In this document: positions 34,285 to 44,839 of the stretch, in pieces | Position numbering within the stretch: the stretch's first letter is position 1 | Layout: the number at the start of each line of letters is the position of its first letter | Source: Kuschelorhynchus macadamiae | Taxonomy: Eukaryota > Arthropoda > Insecta > Coleoptera > Curculionidae | Direction of reading: 5' to 3' | Assembly: GCA_030620095.1 (NCBI GenBank) | Contig: JAUTXW010002101.1 | Location: 334,774 to 398,773 of the forward strand | DNA length: 64,000 nt | Program-made: the position numbers and the translations under genes | The notes under the pieces: generated by a model | The model's database searches: none | Told to the model about the DNA's origin: nothing | What the model saw: only the letters and a program-made list of their open reading frames with translations

Positions 34285-35205
34285 TTTGTCCAGCAACGTA
34301 GTATGGGTGGCTTTACACCAAGCGAAAGGGCAAAATATCTAGCTTTGAAAAAATGTAAGGGTAATTTTGATGAATCAATGAAAATCCCATCCTTTGTAAA
34401 AAATGATTTTCTCTGGTGGATACAAAATATAGATAGTTGCTCCTTCAATCTAAAAAATTCTCAATATAATTTCACAATTTTTACAGACGCGTCTAGTTCC
34501 GGATGGAGTGCCGTTTGCAATGACAAAAAAGCAAAAGGTTCTTGGGACAAAGAGGATCTTAAAAATCATATCAATTACCTAGAATTAAAAGCAGTTCTTT
34601 TCTTCCTTAAAACCTTCGTCAAACATTGTTATGCCTGCCGCATTCTCTTGCGTGTAGACAACATGACCGCGGTATATTACTTTAGTAGGATGGGGGGAGT
34701 AAAATATCGTAGACTTAATGCAATTACCAAAGAAATATGGTAGTGCTGTAAAAAGAAGAAAATCGTTATATTTGTTTCCTACATAAACTCAGTAGACAAT
34801 TTCAATCGGAGAAAGCCTCTAAGTCTAAAGAGACTGAGACTGATTACTCCTTACACCCTAATGCATATCATAAAATAACAAAAGAGTTAGGGACACCAGA
34901 CATTGACTTATTTGCTAGTTATAGCAACGCTAAGTGCAAAAGGTTTGTTTCTTGGCACCCAGAACCAGAAAGCCTAGAGGTAGATGCCTTCACAATGTCA
35001 TGGAAAGACTACAGAGCATACATTTTCCCTTATTCCAAAAATTCTCAATAAAATCGAGCCAGAGGATATTGAATGTATATTGGTTTTCCCTCTTTGGAAA
35101 TCTCAAGCCTGGTTCCCAAAGCTGGAAAAAATGACTAAATCAAAAATTTTAATTTTTTTTGCCCGTTTGCCCATTTTGCCCACAAATTGGTTTACTCTTA
35201 TTCCT
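34285..35205 (+). pseudogene. DIRS RNase H and following region
   Basis: FTIFTDASSSGWSAVCNDKK gives the first catalytic D, HINYLELKAVLFFLK the catalytic E, and LLRVDNMTAVYYFSRMGG the next D. After a stop (34741) and frame shift the conserved DIRS segments ELGTPDIDLFAS, FVSWHPEP, DAFTMSWKDYRAYIFP and LVFPLWKSQAWFPKL follow. Confidence 0.8.
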
Positions 35206-35226
35206 CTTTAGGAAACCATATCCGCT

Positions 35227-35836
35227 ATGGCCCAGCCTTACCCTGGGAGCAGCAGTGTTATCTGGCAAGCCTACGCCAAAAAGAATATCTCCGGAAAAGC
35301 AATAGATATTATGCTCAGATCTCTAAGTACAAGCACGATAAAACCATATAGTACCACATATTCTAAATGGTGGTTATTTTGTCAAGGCAACAATGAAAAA
35401 ATATACCAGCCGGTCACTCAAGACATCCTGAATTTCCTAAGTCAAGAATTTGAAAGGGGAGCAAACTATTTAACTATAAACACTCACAGGTCAGCCCAAA
35501 ACTTATTATCAGAAGTCGGTAAGTAAGACGTAGTAGAGCGGTTTATGGGAGGGATTTTTAAGGCATGACCATCGTTTACAAATACAATTTGGGACCCCCA
35601 CTCTGTTCTCCTGATGTTAGAAAAACTATATCCATTAGAAAACCTTAACTTTAGGGATCTATCATTAAAACTAACTAGTAAAAAAGCCTCATCGCAAAGC
35701 TACAACACAAACATTAAGCCGCTGGATAAAGTCAGGCCTTAAAATGAACGGTATAGACACGGATACATTTAAAAGTCATAGTACCCGACATGCGGCTTCG
35801 TCCGCAGCTCTTAAGTCGGGTATAAACATCGAGACC
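35227..35836 (+). pseudogene. DIRS tyrosine recombinase, N-terminal part
   Basis: SSSVIWQAYAKKNISGKAID, MLRSLSTSTIKPYSTTYSKW and LTINTHRSAQNLLSEVG form the core-binding region. After a stop and frame change, FKSHSTRHAASSAALKSGIN carries the H-x-x-R box. The frame is then cut at ATC GAG ACC (35828-35836) by an insertion; the tyrosine-bearing end lies at 38268-38420. Confidence 0.82.
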
Positions 35837-36146
35837 CTAGAGGAAGAATAAAAATAGAGTTTATTATTTACATATTTAGCCACTGCCAAAATTACCTCAT
35901 AGTATAAGGTCGATCGTACGACGATGCCAAGCCTAGCCAGGAACACCAATGTTTATACCAATTTATACTACGGTGAACATGTTTAAACATGTGGAAATCA
36001 TGTATTTCCAGTATTAGTTTCCACGCAGTATACAGAAATTACTTTTATTGCAAAATAGTAAAATACAAACTAAAATACCCAAAGTCTCAGATCAGATTTC
36101 CCCAGTAACAAGAGTTTTAGTTAGCTATGGCAAACCCGATCGAAAA

Positions 36147-36192
36147 CTCCACGTATTAGACCATCCCACTGTGGTATTAGACCATCCCACTT
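36147..36192 (+). repeat. tandem 21-bp repeat, two units
   Basis: GTATTAGACCATCCCACT occurs twice in succession. Confidence 0.85.
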
Positions 36193-37234
36193 TCATTGAC
36201 ATGGGATCCTTATTGTAAAAAAGTATAATAGTCTACAGTAAACATTGTTACAGGGTCACGTGAACGGCGTGGCTTAAAAACCAATAGCGGGTCGTGGAAC
36301 TACAATAAATTTTAACATTAAAGAAATTAATTTGCTAAAAAATATTTTATTAGATACCAAGCTTTTCTTAGCGTCACTACTGCATGTGTTTTAATGTATT
36401 ATTGTGTATTTGTTGATATGGCTCAAATCTTCTAATTATATGTTGCCTTACTTCGAGAAGGTGCGGTGACATTAGAAGAACATTAATTTTTTAAATATTT
36501 AATAAATAAGTTTTATTTACTTTATCTTGGACATTGCGAAACTAGGAGCTTTAGTTGACCTAACTATGGTGCGGCAATATGAGTTTGCAAAAAAATGGCC
36601 GTTTAAGTTTGGAGTTTTCTTTTAATCACTAAGTAAACAGCAAGATTTCCTTTTCCAGGAGACATGTCTAATGGAAGATACCTTATTCACTTATTTTGGG
36701 TCACATGACGTATTGACCAATCCGGTTCAGTATAATAGAACGTTTATTTCGTCGGGGATCATGTGAGAATTTTCAGAAGCAAAATGATACAAAAAAGACT
36801 GAGGTGATTTTTTGCCGATTACAATAGTTTTTCCTATCATGGAATTAAAATAATTATAGAATACCTATTCTATATTAAAATAGTCGAAGGGCGTCTCACG
36901 CTCAAAAAAAACGTACTGCGATTTCGAAAATCACTAGATTTTGGATGAAATCTGGGGAAATAATAAAGTTTCGGATGATTTCGCGCCCTTTTTTAATTTT
37001 CACTTGAGTTGGGCCAATTTTTTATATAAGTGTTGTCAGGTAGAGGAATTTAAATGGTGATTCTTTGGGTATTGAAAGTAAAAATGTTTTCGTAAACATG
37101 TTCTAAACTGGTTAAAATTTAAGATTTAGGATATTGAAATTTAAAAAAAATCTTTTATTTTTTAAATTTTAGCTATTAAGATGGAAAAACAATATGACAA
37201 TTGGCTATTCTATTCGTATCTAAGAGCGCTCGCT

Positions 37235-37560
37235 TTTTTTTACTTTCCTCGCAAGAGGAAAGTATTCTAGTTACAAAAAAACACGTTTTCTCAGTTCCGT
37301 CGGTTAGTCTGTATGTCTGTCCGCGACAAAACTCAAGAACTACTTGTCCTATTTACTTCAAGTTTTGGTATATAAATTAAAGGTCATATGATGATGACGT
37401 GGTAACATTTTGGTAAAAATCCAATATGGCTGAACAAAATGGCGGTTTATTGAAATGTTAAAAAAATATTACTAAGAAAATAATCAGTAATGGAAGTGCT
37501 GAAAAATCCATTACAAGATTTAAACCAGACATACAAACATACAATCAGACGAATAGGAAG
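37235..37560 (-). repeat. CCATTTTGTT-family repeat, copy 4, with terminal hairpin
   Basis: The reversed copy begins with TACTTTCCTC-GCAA-GAGGAAAGTA (37241-37264), a perfect 10-bp stem. Then come TCCGTCGGTTAGTCTG, AAATCCAATATGGCTGAAC and AAAATGGCGG. The hairpin marks the family 3' end. Confidence 0.8.
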
Positions 37561-37954
37561 CCAATAAAAGCGCGTTAAAAGCATTGATTTTAGTTTAAAA
37601 CTGTAACACCCATATTCACTAAAGAGGTTTAACTTTAGACAAGGTCTAACTTGACAGTTATAGGTTTAAGATGACATTTTCAACAAGTGAACAAATAATT
37701 TTTCTAAATGTCACAATTACAAAATGATAAAGACATAAAGCAAACATAACTAAAAACTAAAGTTTAATAATATATAAATAACTAATTTCCTTTTAAACTT
37801 ACCTAACTTAATAGTTTGATTTTAGATAGTGAAGTAGAGAGCGATTATTTCTTTGAAGTTTGTGAAAATACCTATTTGCCTCATTAAGGAATAGGTAAGA
37901 ATCCTTCTGTTTGTCAACGATATTGAAGCATGGCCCATTTCTTCATTTTCATAC

Positions 37955-38175
37955 ATCAAATATTTTAATAGGTCGTCATTTTGTTTCGCCATATTGAATT
38001 CATACCAATATTTTACCAGTTTTTTTTTATATCAGACGTAATTTTTGTGGAAAATTAAATAAAATTAAAGTGAATCGAGTAAGTGGATTTTTTAGCTATA
38101 CCGGAACACACCGACTGACCGACAGTAATGGAAAAACATGAGGATTTGTAAAAACGCGGAACGATAATTTTGGTC
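37955..38175 (+). repeat. CCATTTTGTT-family repeat, copy 5 (short)
   Basis: GTCGTCATTTTGTTTCGCCA, TTGAATTCATACCAATATTT and CGACTGACCGACAG. Confidence 0.75.
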
Positions 38176-38267
38176 GATAGAATGTGAAAAATAGGAGAAC
38201 AATGTTGGAACGTGATTTATGAATGAGTTGTGATCTCTACTTTAATTCTTATTCTAAGATCGAGACC

Positions 38268-38420
38268 ATACAAAACTCAGCTGGTTGGTCTGAAAGGTCA
38301 AAGACTTTTACTCAATTCTATAATAGACCTGTGATTTCTAATAAAGTGCTATTTGCAAGATATACAAGCAATAACTGGCCCACTACAATTAATGTATTTC
38401 TTTTCGTTAAAACTAATTTT
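38268..38420 (+). pseudogene. DIRS tyrosine recombinase, C-terminal part with catalytic tyrosine
   Basis: Following the second target copy (IET), IQNSAGWSERSKTFTQFYNR carries the W-S-x-x-S-x-T-F-x-x-F-Y-N-R-P box, including the nucleophilic tyrosine. It is in register with the N-terminal part across the insertion. Confidence 0.82.
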
Positions 38421-38658
38421 CTTAATGTCAATTAAAAAATAATAATTAATAATCACCTTTTACTTAAGTTGAATATTCGTAAGTGTAGAGATATAGTGAG
38501 ATTAGTTAGACATATTGATACAGTCATTATGTATGTTATTCATTCACATTAATCTCTGTTCACGTAACATTATTATTATTAAAATAAATACAAACTATGA
38601 CAGATAATATGGATTTTATCTCTTAGGGCAAGATCGCCTCAAAACAACTTTAAACATC

Positions 38659-38764
38659 TACAGGGTGATCTAGGAGGACGTGTCCAATAGAAGTATAATT
38701 AAGGATTAAATGACTTACCTGTAAGGAAACTCAATCCTAATTATACGAGATTGGACACGTCCTC
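38659..38764. repeat. foldback block in the DIRS 3' region (internal complementary region or MITE)
   Basis: GAGGACGTGTCCAAT (38674-38688) pairs with ATTGGACACGTCCTC (38750-38764), and GTATAATTAAGGATT pairs with AATCCTAATTATAC just inside. The block is repeated in part at 38957-39043, where sequence complementary to its right half lies outside the inverted terminal repeat. That is expected of the DIRS internal complementary region. The TACAGGGTG start also resembles a foldback mariner-type MITE, so this is unresolved. Confidence 0.6.
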
Positions 38765-38865
38765 TTAAATTAAATCAAACCCAGAAAATACCCCTTTTTT
38801 TCCAAAAAGCTCATTATGCTAATTACCCTACCCAAGAGGCGATTTTTTGTACTTGCCTCTCCTGC

Positions 38866-38959
38866 GAAGTATAATGACGCTACGAAAGGTGTATTCCGAT
38901 GGGTTCAAAGATTTTCTTTGAACTTGCACACACAACAGTGATAAGAAGTAGTACTACAG
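38866..38959. repeat. right inverted terminal repeat of DIRS element
   Basis: Inverted match to 32126-32238. Confidence 0.8.
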
Positions 38960-39094
38960 GGTGATCTAGGGGGACGTGTCCAATCTCGTATAATTGGGAT
39001 TGAATTTACTTACAGGTAAGTCATTTAATCCTTAATATCCTTTTTCTGGATCTTCCATTACAAAATATACAACTAAAACAACAAAAAACGAAAA

Positions 39095-39400
39095 AGCAAT
39101 ATAGTGTATGAAATAGCATGTAAAAGTATTAAGGAAGTGTACATTGGGCAGACAAGCCAATACATAGAAAATCGTGTAAAAGCCTTAAATGTGTCAACAA
39201 AATTCAACACTATACAAACGATAAAAAGACGTAAACAGTCTCAGCAAAATATATGCTTCTATATTGCAATAATAATGTAGGTTTTAAAAATTTGTGTTCA
39301 TCTATATTGTATATACTGTATCGATTTTACAAAGCCCAATGTTTAATTTCTTATTTCACATCAGAATATTTATAACAGGCAGTTTCAAAAATAATAATCT
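39095..39400 (+). pseudogene. PLE GIY-YIG endonuclease fragment on the far side of the DIRS element
   Basis: The plus strand reads VYEIACK, KEVYIGQTSQYIENRVKAL, then KRRKQSQQNICFYIAI. It resembles the PLE fragment at 31230-31560 but lies on the opposite strand. No RT part. Confidence 0.65.
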
Positions 39401-39404
39401 AATC

Positions 39405-39920
39405 GGATTGATACAAAAATGCCTTTAATAATAGCTACACATGGAAATTTGATCTGCTTTTATAAAGCACCTTCGATCGCTCCAATTTGAAAAGTCGAGG
39501 TCTCTGATTTGTGTTTTAGTAACTATTTTGTCAAAAATAATTAAGACAGTAGTTATGAAGGTCTAAACAGACAGCCAATATCGTAATATATACGAACGCT
39601 AATATTATGATTCGTCTTTTTCATATTAAAAACGATATATGCATTTCGTATTAAATTCCAGCTATGATACTAGTATAGTGAGTGATATATCAAACTTAGC
39701 GTAGACAACTGCGTTGAACATAGGCATTCTGACGTATTTTCGAATAAGACGGATAACGTATAATATAAGCTAGAAGATGTATTCAAGAAAACTATGCATG
39801 TTGACAAAATAAATTATGTTATATTATTACTACGTAAGTTACATTTGAGAGATATGTGTTGTACTTTAGAGATTTATCATCAAACATCATTTATCAAGTT
39901 AAAATACAGATACTATAATA
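39405..39920. other. no recognisable feature
   Basis: AT-rich, possibly degraded PLE 3' region in its first part. Confidence 0.4.
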
Positions 39921-39924
39921 AAAA

Positions 39925-41335
39925 TCTGTAAATTTATTTCACCCGAAACTTCCCTCGTTATGAATCTTTCCATTTATAAGGAATAATGAAGTGTGATCCA
40001 ATTTAATTCAGTACATAGTCATATGGTACACACATATATACTATATTTTCAAATATTTTTATTGGGCGCCATTTTTTTCCCTCACATTGGATACCTACCA
40101 ATATTTTACCAGATTTTACCTATGCCACACTTGATTTTTGGACATAATTTAAAATATTTCAATAACTACTTTTTACATTGACACACACCGCCGTTTTGTT
40201 ACGTCATGTTGAATTCGTACCAGTTTATCATTGTATCACATTTAATTTTGTCAATTGATAACATTTGTTTACGTTGTTTAAAAAAATATATTTCGCCGCC
40301 ATTTCGAATTCGTATCACTAATTTACTAGTTTACCTCTATATCACACTTAATGCTTGCACAAAATTTGAAATCAATCAAATGAGTAATTTTTTTCAGGCC
40401 GATTTTTTAAATATTTAATTAGACCGCCCTTTTGTTTTCTAATGTTATATTCATAACAAAATGTTAGTTAGTTTATTCCTACGTAACACTTGAATTTTTT
40501 GCCAAATTTGATGAAATTGGATAATTAGTTTTTAGTAATAATTTTTTTAACGTTGCATTAGGCCGCCATTTTGTTCCGGCGTATTAAATTTATACTAAAA
40601 TATTACCAAGTCATTCCCATATGACCCTTAATTTTTTACTAAAATTTGAAGTCAATCTGATGAGTGGGTTCTTAAGTTATGCCGCGAATTCAACATATAA
40701 ACAGACGGACCGACGTAATTGATAAAACATATTTTTTAGCATCTAGGGACGCTAACACCTGAAAATATGTAAAACCTGAGATGATGATTTTATTCAGGAT
40801 TACGATTATTTTATTTTGTTCCGCCATCTTGGATTAGTACCACAGTTTTACCAGTTCATCTCTATACCATAACTAGTTATGTCACTAAATTCGAAATCAG
40901 TCCATTAAGCCGCCATTTTGTTCCGCCAACTTGGATTTGTACTAAAATTTTACTAGTTGATTTCTACATAATACTTGATATTTGTGCAAAATTTGAGAGA
41001 AATTGGATAAGTCGTTTTTTAATAATTATTTTTGAATGAACTGGCCGCCATTTTGTTTTGCTATATTGGATTTTTACTAGAATATTTCCACCATCGTATG
41101 GGGATGTATGATCCTTAATTTTTCTCCAAAATTTGAAGTCAATCGGGTAAATAGTTTTTTAACAATATCGCGAAGAGACAGACTGACAGACCGAGAGACA
41201 AACAGACAGACAGACCGACGGAACTGAGAAAACATACTGTTCGGCATTTAGGGACCCTGAAACATAAAGATCTGAAAAAATCTCGGAGGGTGATTTTTGC
41301 ACCATTACAATACTTCCCTTTGTGTGTAACTACAA
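39925..41335 (+). repeat. CCATTTTGTT-family repeat, copy 6 (near full length)
   Basis: Head AATCTGTAAATTTATTTCACC and CTTCCCTCGTTATGAATC at 39925-39970. About seven subunits follow, then two GACAGAC/GACCGACGG blocks (40695-40720, 41175-41225). The tail is GGGACCCTGAAACATAAAG, ATCTCGGAGGGTGATTTTTG and ATTACAATACTTCCC. With copy 1 this defines a unit of about 1.4 kb. Confidence 0.82.
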
Positions 41336-41339
41336 ATTT

Positions 41340-42090
41340 TGCCCCTCCCTCAGAGTTTTCAAAAAAGGCTCCTATACGCACCTATCGACACAAAATAAAT
41401 GATTAACTTCAACTACAGGGCGGGAAGATAACTGATGACTATAATAAAAAAAGGTCATCAATAGATTTCCTTGGGCTCCATTACACATTATCACCGGCCC
41501 TTAATAATAGTCGCCCCCCCTGTATTACGGGGACAGCCTTATGCTGAAAAAAATTATCGTAAACATTATTGCTTCTTTTAATGGTTTTACGTATCTCTTC
41601 TGTCGCATCACATACTCAAACACTTAGATTAAATCTATTTTTGATTAAATTCTTGTGGATCTTATTAAATTAACTAGTTGTTGTGACAACAAATAATAGA
41701 CAATAGACAAAGTACTGGAAATACATCAAAATAACTCAATTTGATACTTGCCGGATTTTTTTATTAAGTGATGTAAACAGGTCATTAATTAGGTATATAA
41801 TACTATATTTTTATCTAACTTTATCCTCAAGTATTAAATAAATCCTTAATGCCATCGGCCAATAATTTGCAATAATTTAGTATTTTATTACGATAGTCAA
41901 ACATCAGCTCAGTCTTCCATCTATTCCCAAATAAAAGTATTTAGCAACTCTAACGGTATGGCAGGTTCACTTAATATTGACGAGACCTAGTTACAAATTG
42001 GATCATCGTATTTACATCAAAACTAGTAGTTTAGGGACAGTCTAGGGCCAAAAATATTTGGATTGGCCATGGTCCTAAATAATTTGTCAG
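41340..42090. other. no recognisable feature
   Basis: AT-rich sequence with a short C-run near 41510. Nothing supported. Confidence 0.45.
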
Positions 42091-42747
42091 CTTTGTTGTT
42101 TCTACGCTACGAGGCAGGGTCCGTAATCCAATAAATAGAAGCTCTGTTTGATTGAGAGATATATATCAGTCCTTAATGGCATTGCAAAATAGGCCCTGTG
42201 GCTGTTTTAAAATTCCAGCAAAATTAAACAAACTTCGTAAGTAACTTATGCCAAACTACAAAAAAAGAATATGTTTTGGCAAACATAATACTTTAATAAT
42301 ATAATATATTATACCTAAAGGGTGGCCGTTTTATTATGGGATAATAACTTATCTCGAAACCTGTAAAAGATAGCAAAAAAAAGTTAAATACAAAAATCGA
42401 TTAAGGTAATCTGAACTTTTATTTTATGTATGCTTCATATCTACAGGGTGTCTAGTTTCTCGTGAACCGATACCAACTTTCTTATTTCAAATAGAATACC
42501 CTACATATTGTGCCATTTTTGGATTACCTACAAAATTCTAGATATAATTTATGTATATTATTCTATACTTAAACCGAAGCGTTTTTGACATATCTTATGT
42601 TTTATGTCAAAAATGACGTTTGCAGGCTTCAACTAAAATGTAGATTTCTCCTGCTTAAAACTGTTTTTTAAATAATGAGGACTTATTTTCTTATAGAATG
42701 GGTTCTACTTTAGTAGACTATGTCAATATTTTTGTAATTAACAAATA

Positions 42748-44446
42748 CAAGGTGATCAACAACTAGAGTTTAAAAATTAAATGAGAAAATCGTTAAGTCA
42801 TTTTTTTCGTATGAAAACTCCAATTATTTCATCAGTTTATCTCATTAAGCATTAAAAATGAAAGTGACTTGTATACCCCAGAAGAAACAGCCCATATGTT
42901 AGAATGCTATTAATCTAGCAATAAAAATCCAGTATTAGCGTTAAGAAGTTATGTTACCTATTTGATCCTCTAAGACGCTATCCGGAAAAAAAGGTTTTTA
43001 CTAGAGTCTACGAATGTTTGCGAAGAAATCACAGTCTGATTCAGAAAACACAAAGAAGCCGCCATGTCTTAAAAGATGAAAATCAGTTAAATATATTGTT
43101 ACATTTTGAACAGTCGCCTGAAACTTCCATCTGACAGGCAACTTTGGACTTGAATTTGGAAAGAACTAGAATCCAGATCTGTTTGTAGATAAATAGCTAT
43201 AAGCCTTAGAAGTATTTGACCGTTCAAACATTTTGAGAAGAAGATTATAATAGAAGGTTAGAGTTTTGCAGTACTATAATGTATAAACATTTTCCGTAAT
43301 ATTGTTTGGACGTATGAATCCATATTTATGACTGCAAGCAAGGTATTTAACAGAAAAAAATTACATTACTGGAGTACCGGAAATCAAAAGAAAATAGTTG
43401 AGGTAAAAACCCAAGTGCGAAGATCCGTTGAGGTTTGGTGCGCAATTTGGCGACCAAGAGTTTTAGGCCCAGTGTTTCACGAGGAAAATTAAAATTCTAT
43501 AGGATATAATAACCTCTTAACAAATGACATCCAGCAGGTAATTGAAACCGGAGTGCCCCAAGCATAATTGGGAAATTTAATATGGCAACAAGATAGAGCT
43601 CCTTACCAAAGAATCCAAGAAATATCTGACTAAAGTACGTCGCATGGATACGCAGAGTTTTAGACTCGTGCGCCATACTTTACTTGTCCAATCGATACCA
43701 ATACTAGATTGGAGAAAACGGCAATCTTACCTGGCCACTCAGAAGTCTAGAATTGACTACCTTTGACTACTTTTTATGGGGTACCTTAAAAAGTATCGTT
43801 TACCAGGGAAAGCCAAAGACTGTAAATGAATTGCGACACGAATCCAAGACGGCGTGAATTTACTTAATCAAGGACAGCTTGCAGCGAAAGCAATTTCACA
43901 TTTAGAAGCAGTCTTTACAACATGTAATGCGGAAAATGGTGGCCATATTTAAAACTATTTGCAATAGTTCCTAATTTTTTGGTTGCATATTGTATATGTT
44001 TGGTAATTTTGTAAGTAAGAATTAGATAGATACTTTTAAAATTTGTAATTAATTTAAAAAAAGTTTTTCTCATTATTAGGTATAATCGTTTCTGATCTGT
44101 TTTTAGATATCTATAAGATAATTTTTTAATAAAGTTTGTTATTCTATTAATGCCATTTTATTTCTGTAGTGCTCGATTGGGTTTTATTTCAACCTGCCGT
44201 GATGGTCAACTAAGTAATAGCAAACTTTAAAATTTGTAAGTATAGAATTTTTTCAATAAAAAAATGTGAAATTGCCAATATCTCGAAAACTAAAAAATTT
44301 TTGAAATATATATTCTTTAACAAACTCACCCTCATTTTTAACGCTTAATGAGATAAACTTATACAATTATGGGGATTCTATTTGAAAAAAATGACTTTTA
44401 ACGATTATCTCATTTAATCTTTCAACACTAGTTTTTGACCACCCTG
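42748..44446 (+). mobile_element. nested palindrome level C: transposase-bearing mariner-like element
   Basis: TIRs of about 130 bp. The left starts CAAGGTGATCAACAACTAG (42748). The right is the inverted CAGGGTGGTCAAAAACTAG, ending at 44446. TA lies on both sides. Contains the only transposase remnant of the nest. Confidence 0.85.
42878..43957 (+). pseudogene. mariner-superfamily transposase in level C
   Basis: Motifs over several frames: YTPEETAHMLECYY (start, ~42880), LALRSYV, YPEKKVFTRVYECLRRNHSL (~42975), RHVLKDENQLNILLHFEQS, an ITGVPEIKRK/YWSTGN region (~43360) and VWCAIWRPRVLGPVFHEEN. LIWQQDRAP (second catalytic D, ~43580), then LTWPLRSLELTTFDYFLWG with the third D (43730-43780), and a C-terminus ending in CNAENGGHI. 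Heavily frameshifted. Confidence 0.78.
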
Positions 44447-44839
44447 TAATTGTTAATTACAAAAATATTGACATAGTCTACTAGTAAAGCCCATTCTATA
44501 AGAAAATAAGTCCTCAAAACAATTATATGCAGGAGAAATCTATATTTATTGAGGCCTACAAACGTCATTTTTGACATATAACATAAGATATGTCAAAAAC
44601 GGTTAGGTATAGAACAATATACATAAATTATATATGGAATTTTGTAGGGAATCTAAAAATGATACAATATACAGGGTTTTCCATTTGAAATAAGAAAGTT
44701 GGTACCGGTTCACGAAATACTAGACATCCTGTAGATATGAAACATACATAAAATAAAACTCCAGATTACCTTAAACAACTTTTGTATTCAACTTTTTTTG
44801 CGATAAGGTCCCATAATAAAAAGGCCACCCTGTACCTCA

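Larger units (their letters stand above)
35837..38258. mobile_element. 2.4-kb insertion in the DIRS recombinase, 9-bp target duplication, imperfect TIRs
   Basis: It is flanked by ATCGAGACC on both sides (35828-35836 and 38259-38267), in the same codon register of the recombinase. Just inside are imperfect inverted repeats of 22 bp (35838-35859 and 38235-38256), matching at 18 of 22 positions. No transposase is visible, so it appears non-autonomous. A 9-bp duplication would suit a Mutator-like element, but that is inference. The insert carries two CCATTTTGTT-family fragments in opposite orientation and a 21-bp tandem repeat (~36150-36190). Confidence 0.75.
32126..39043 (+). mobile_element. DIRS-like tyrosine-recombinase retroelement, interrupted
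   Basis: In order: left inverted repeat (32126-32238), gag-like region, RT, RNase H, tyrosine recombinase split by a 2.4-kb insertion, 3' region, right inverted repeat (38866-38959). A following block (38957-39043) is partly complementary to 38674-38764. Inverted terminal repeats plus an internal region complementary to the ends are the hallmark of DIRS elements, which integrate circular DNA with a tyrosine recombinase and leave no target duplication. Multiple frameshifts make it inactive. Confidence 0.82.
42444..44731. mobile_element. nested palindrome level B: CAGGGTGTCTAG element
   Basis: Ends CAGGGTGTCTAGTTTCTCGT (42444) and inverted CTAGACATCCTG (to 44731), each next to TA. The arms (42444-42745, 44449-44731) meet as GTAATTAACAA-TA-TTGTTAATTAC, almost perfect. 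Element C sits exactly at that TA. Confidence 0.85.
42318..44832. mobile_element. nested palindrome level A: outer mariner-type foldback element
   Basis: TA-flanked (42316-42317, 44833-44834). The ends are AAGGGTGGCCGTTTTATTAT and its inverted partner (...GGCCACCCTG). The arms, 42318-42441 and 44734-44832, would meet as ...TTCATATC-TA-GATATGAA..., a perfect palindrome centred on TA. Element B sits exactly at that TA. Confidence 0.85.

Noticed and set aside
41139..41381. 80-codon minus frame with SVGLSVCLSLGLSVCLF
   Set aside because: Translation of the GACAGACAGACCGAC block of the dispersed repeat; not a signal peptide or membrane protein.
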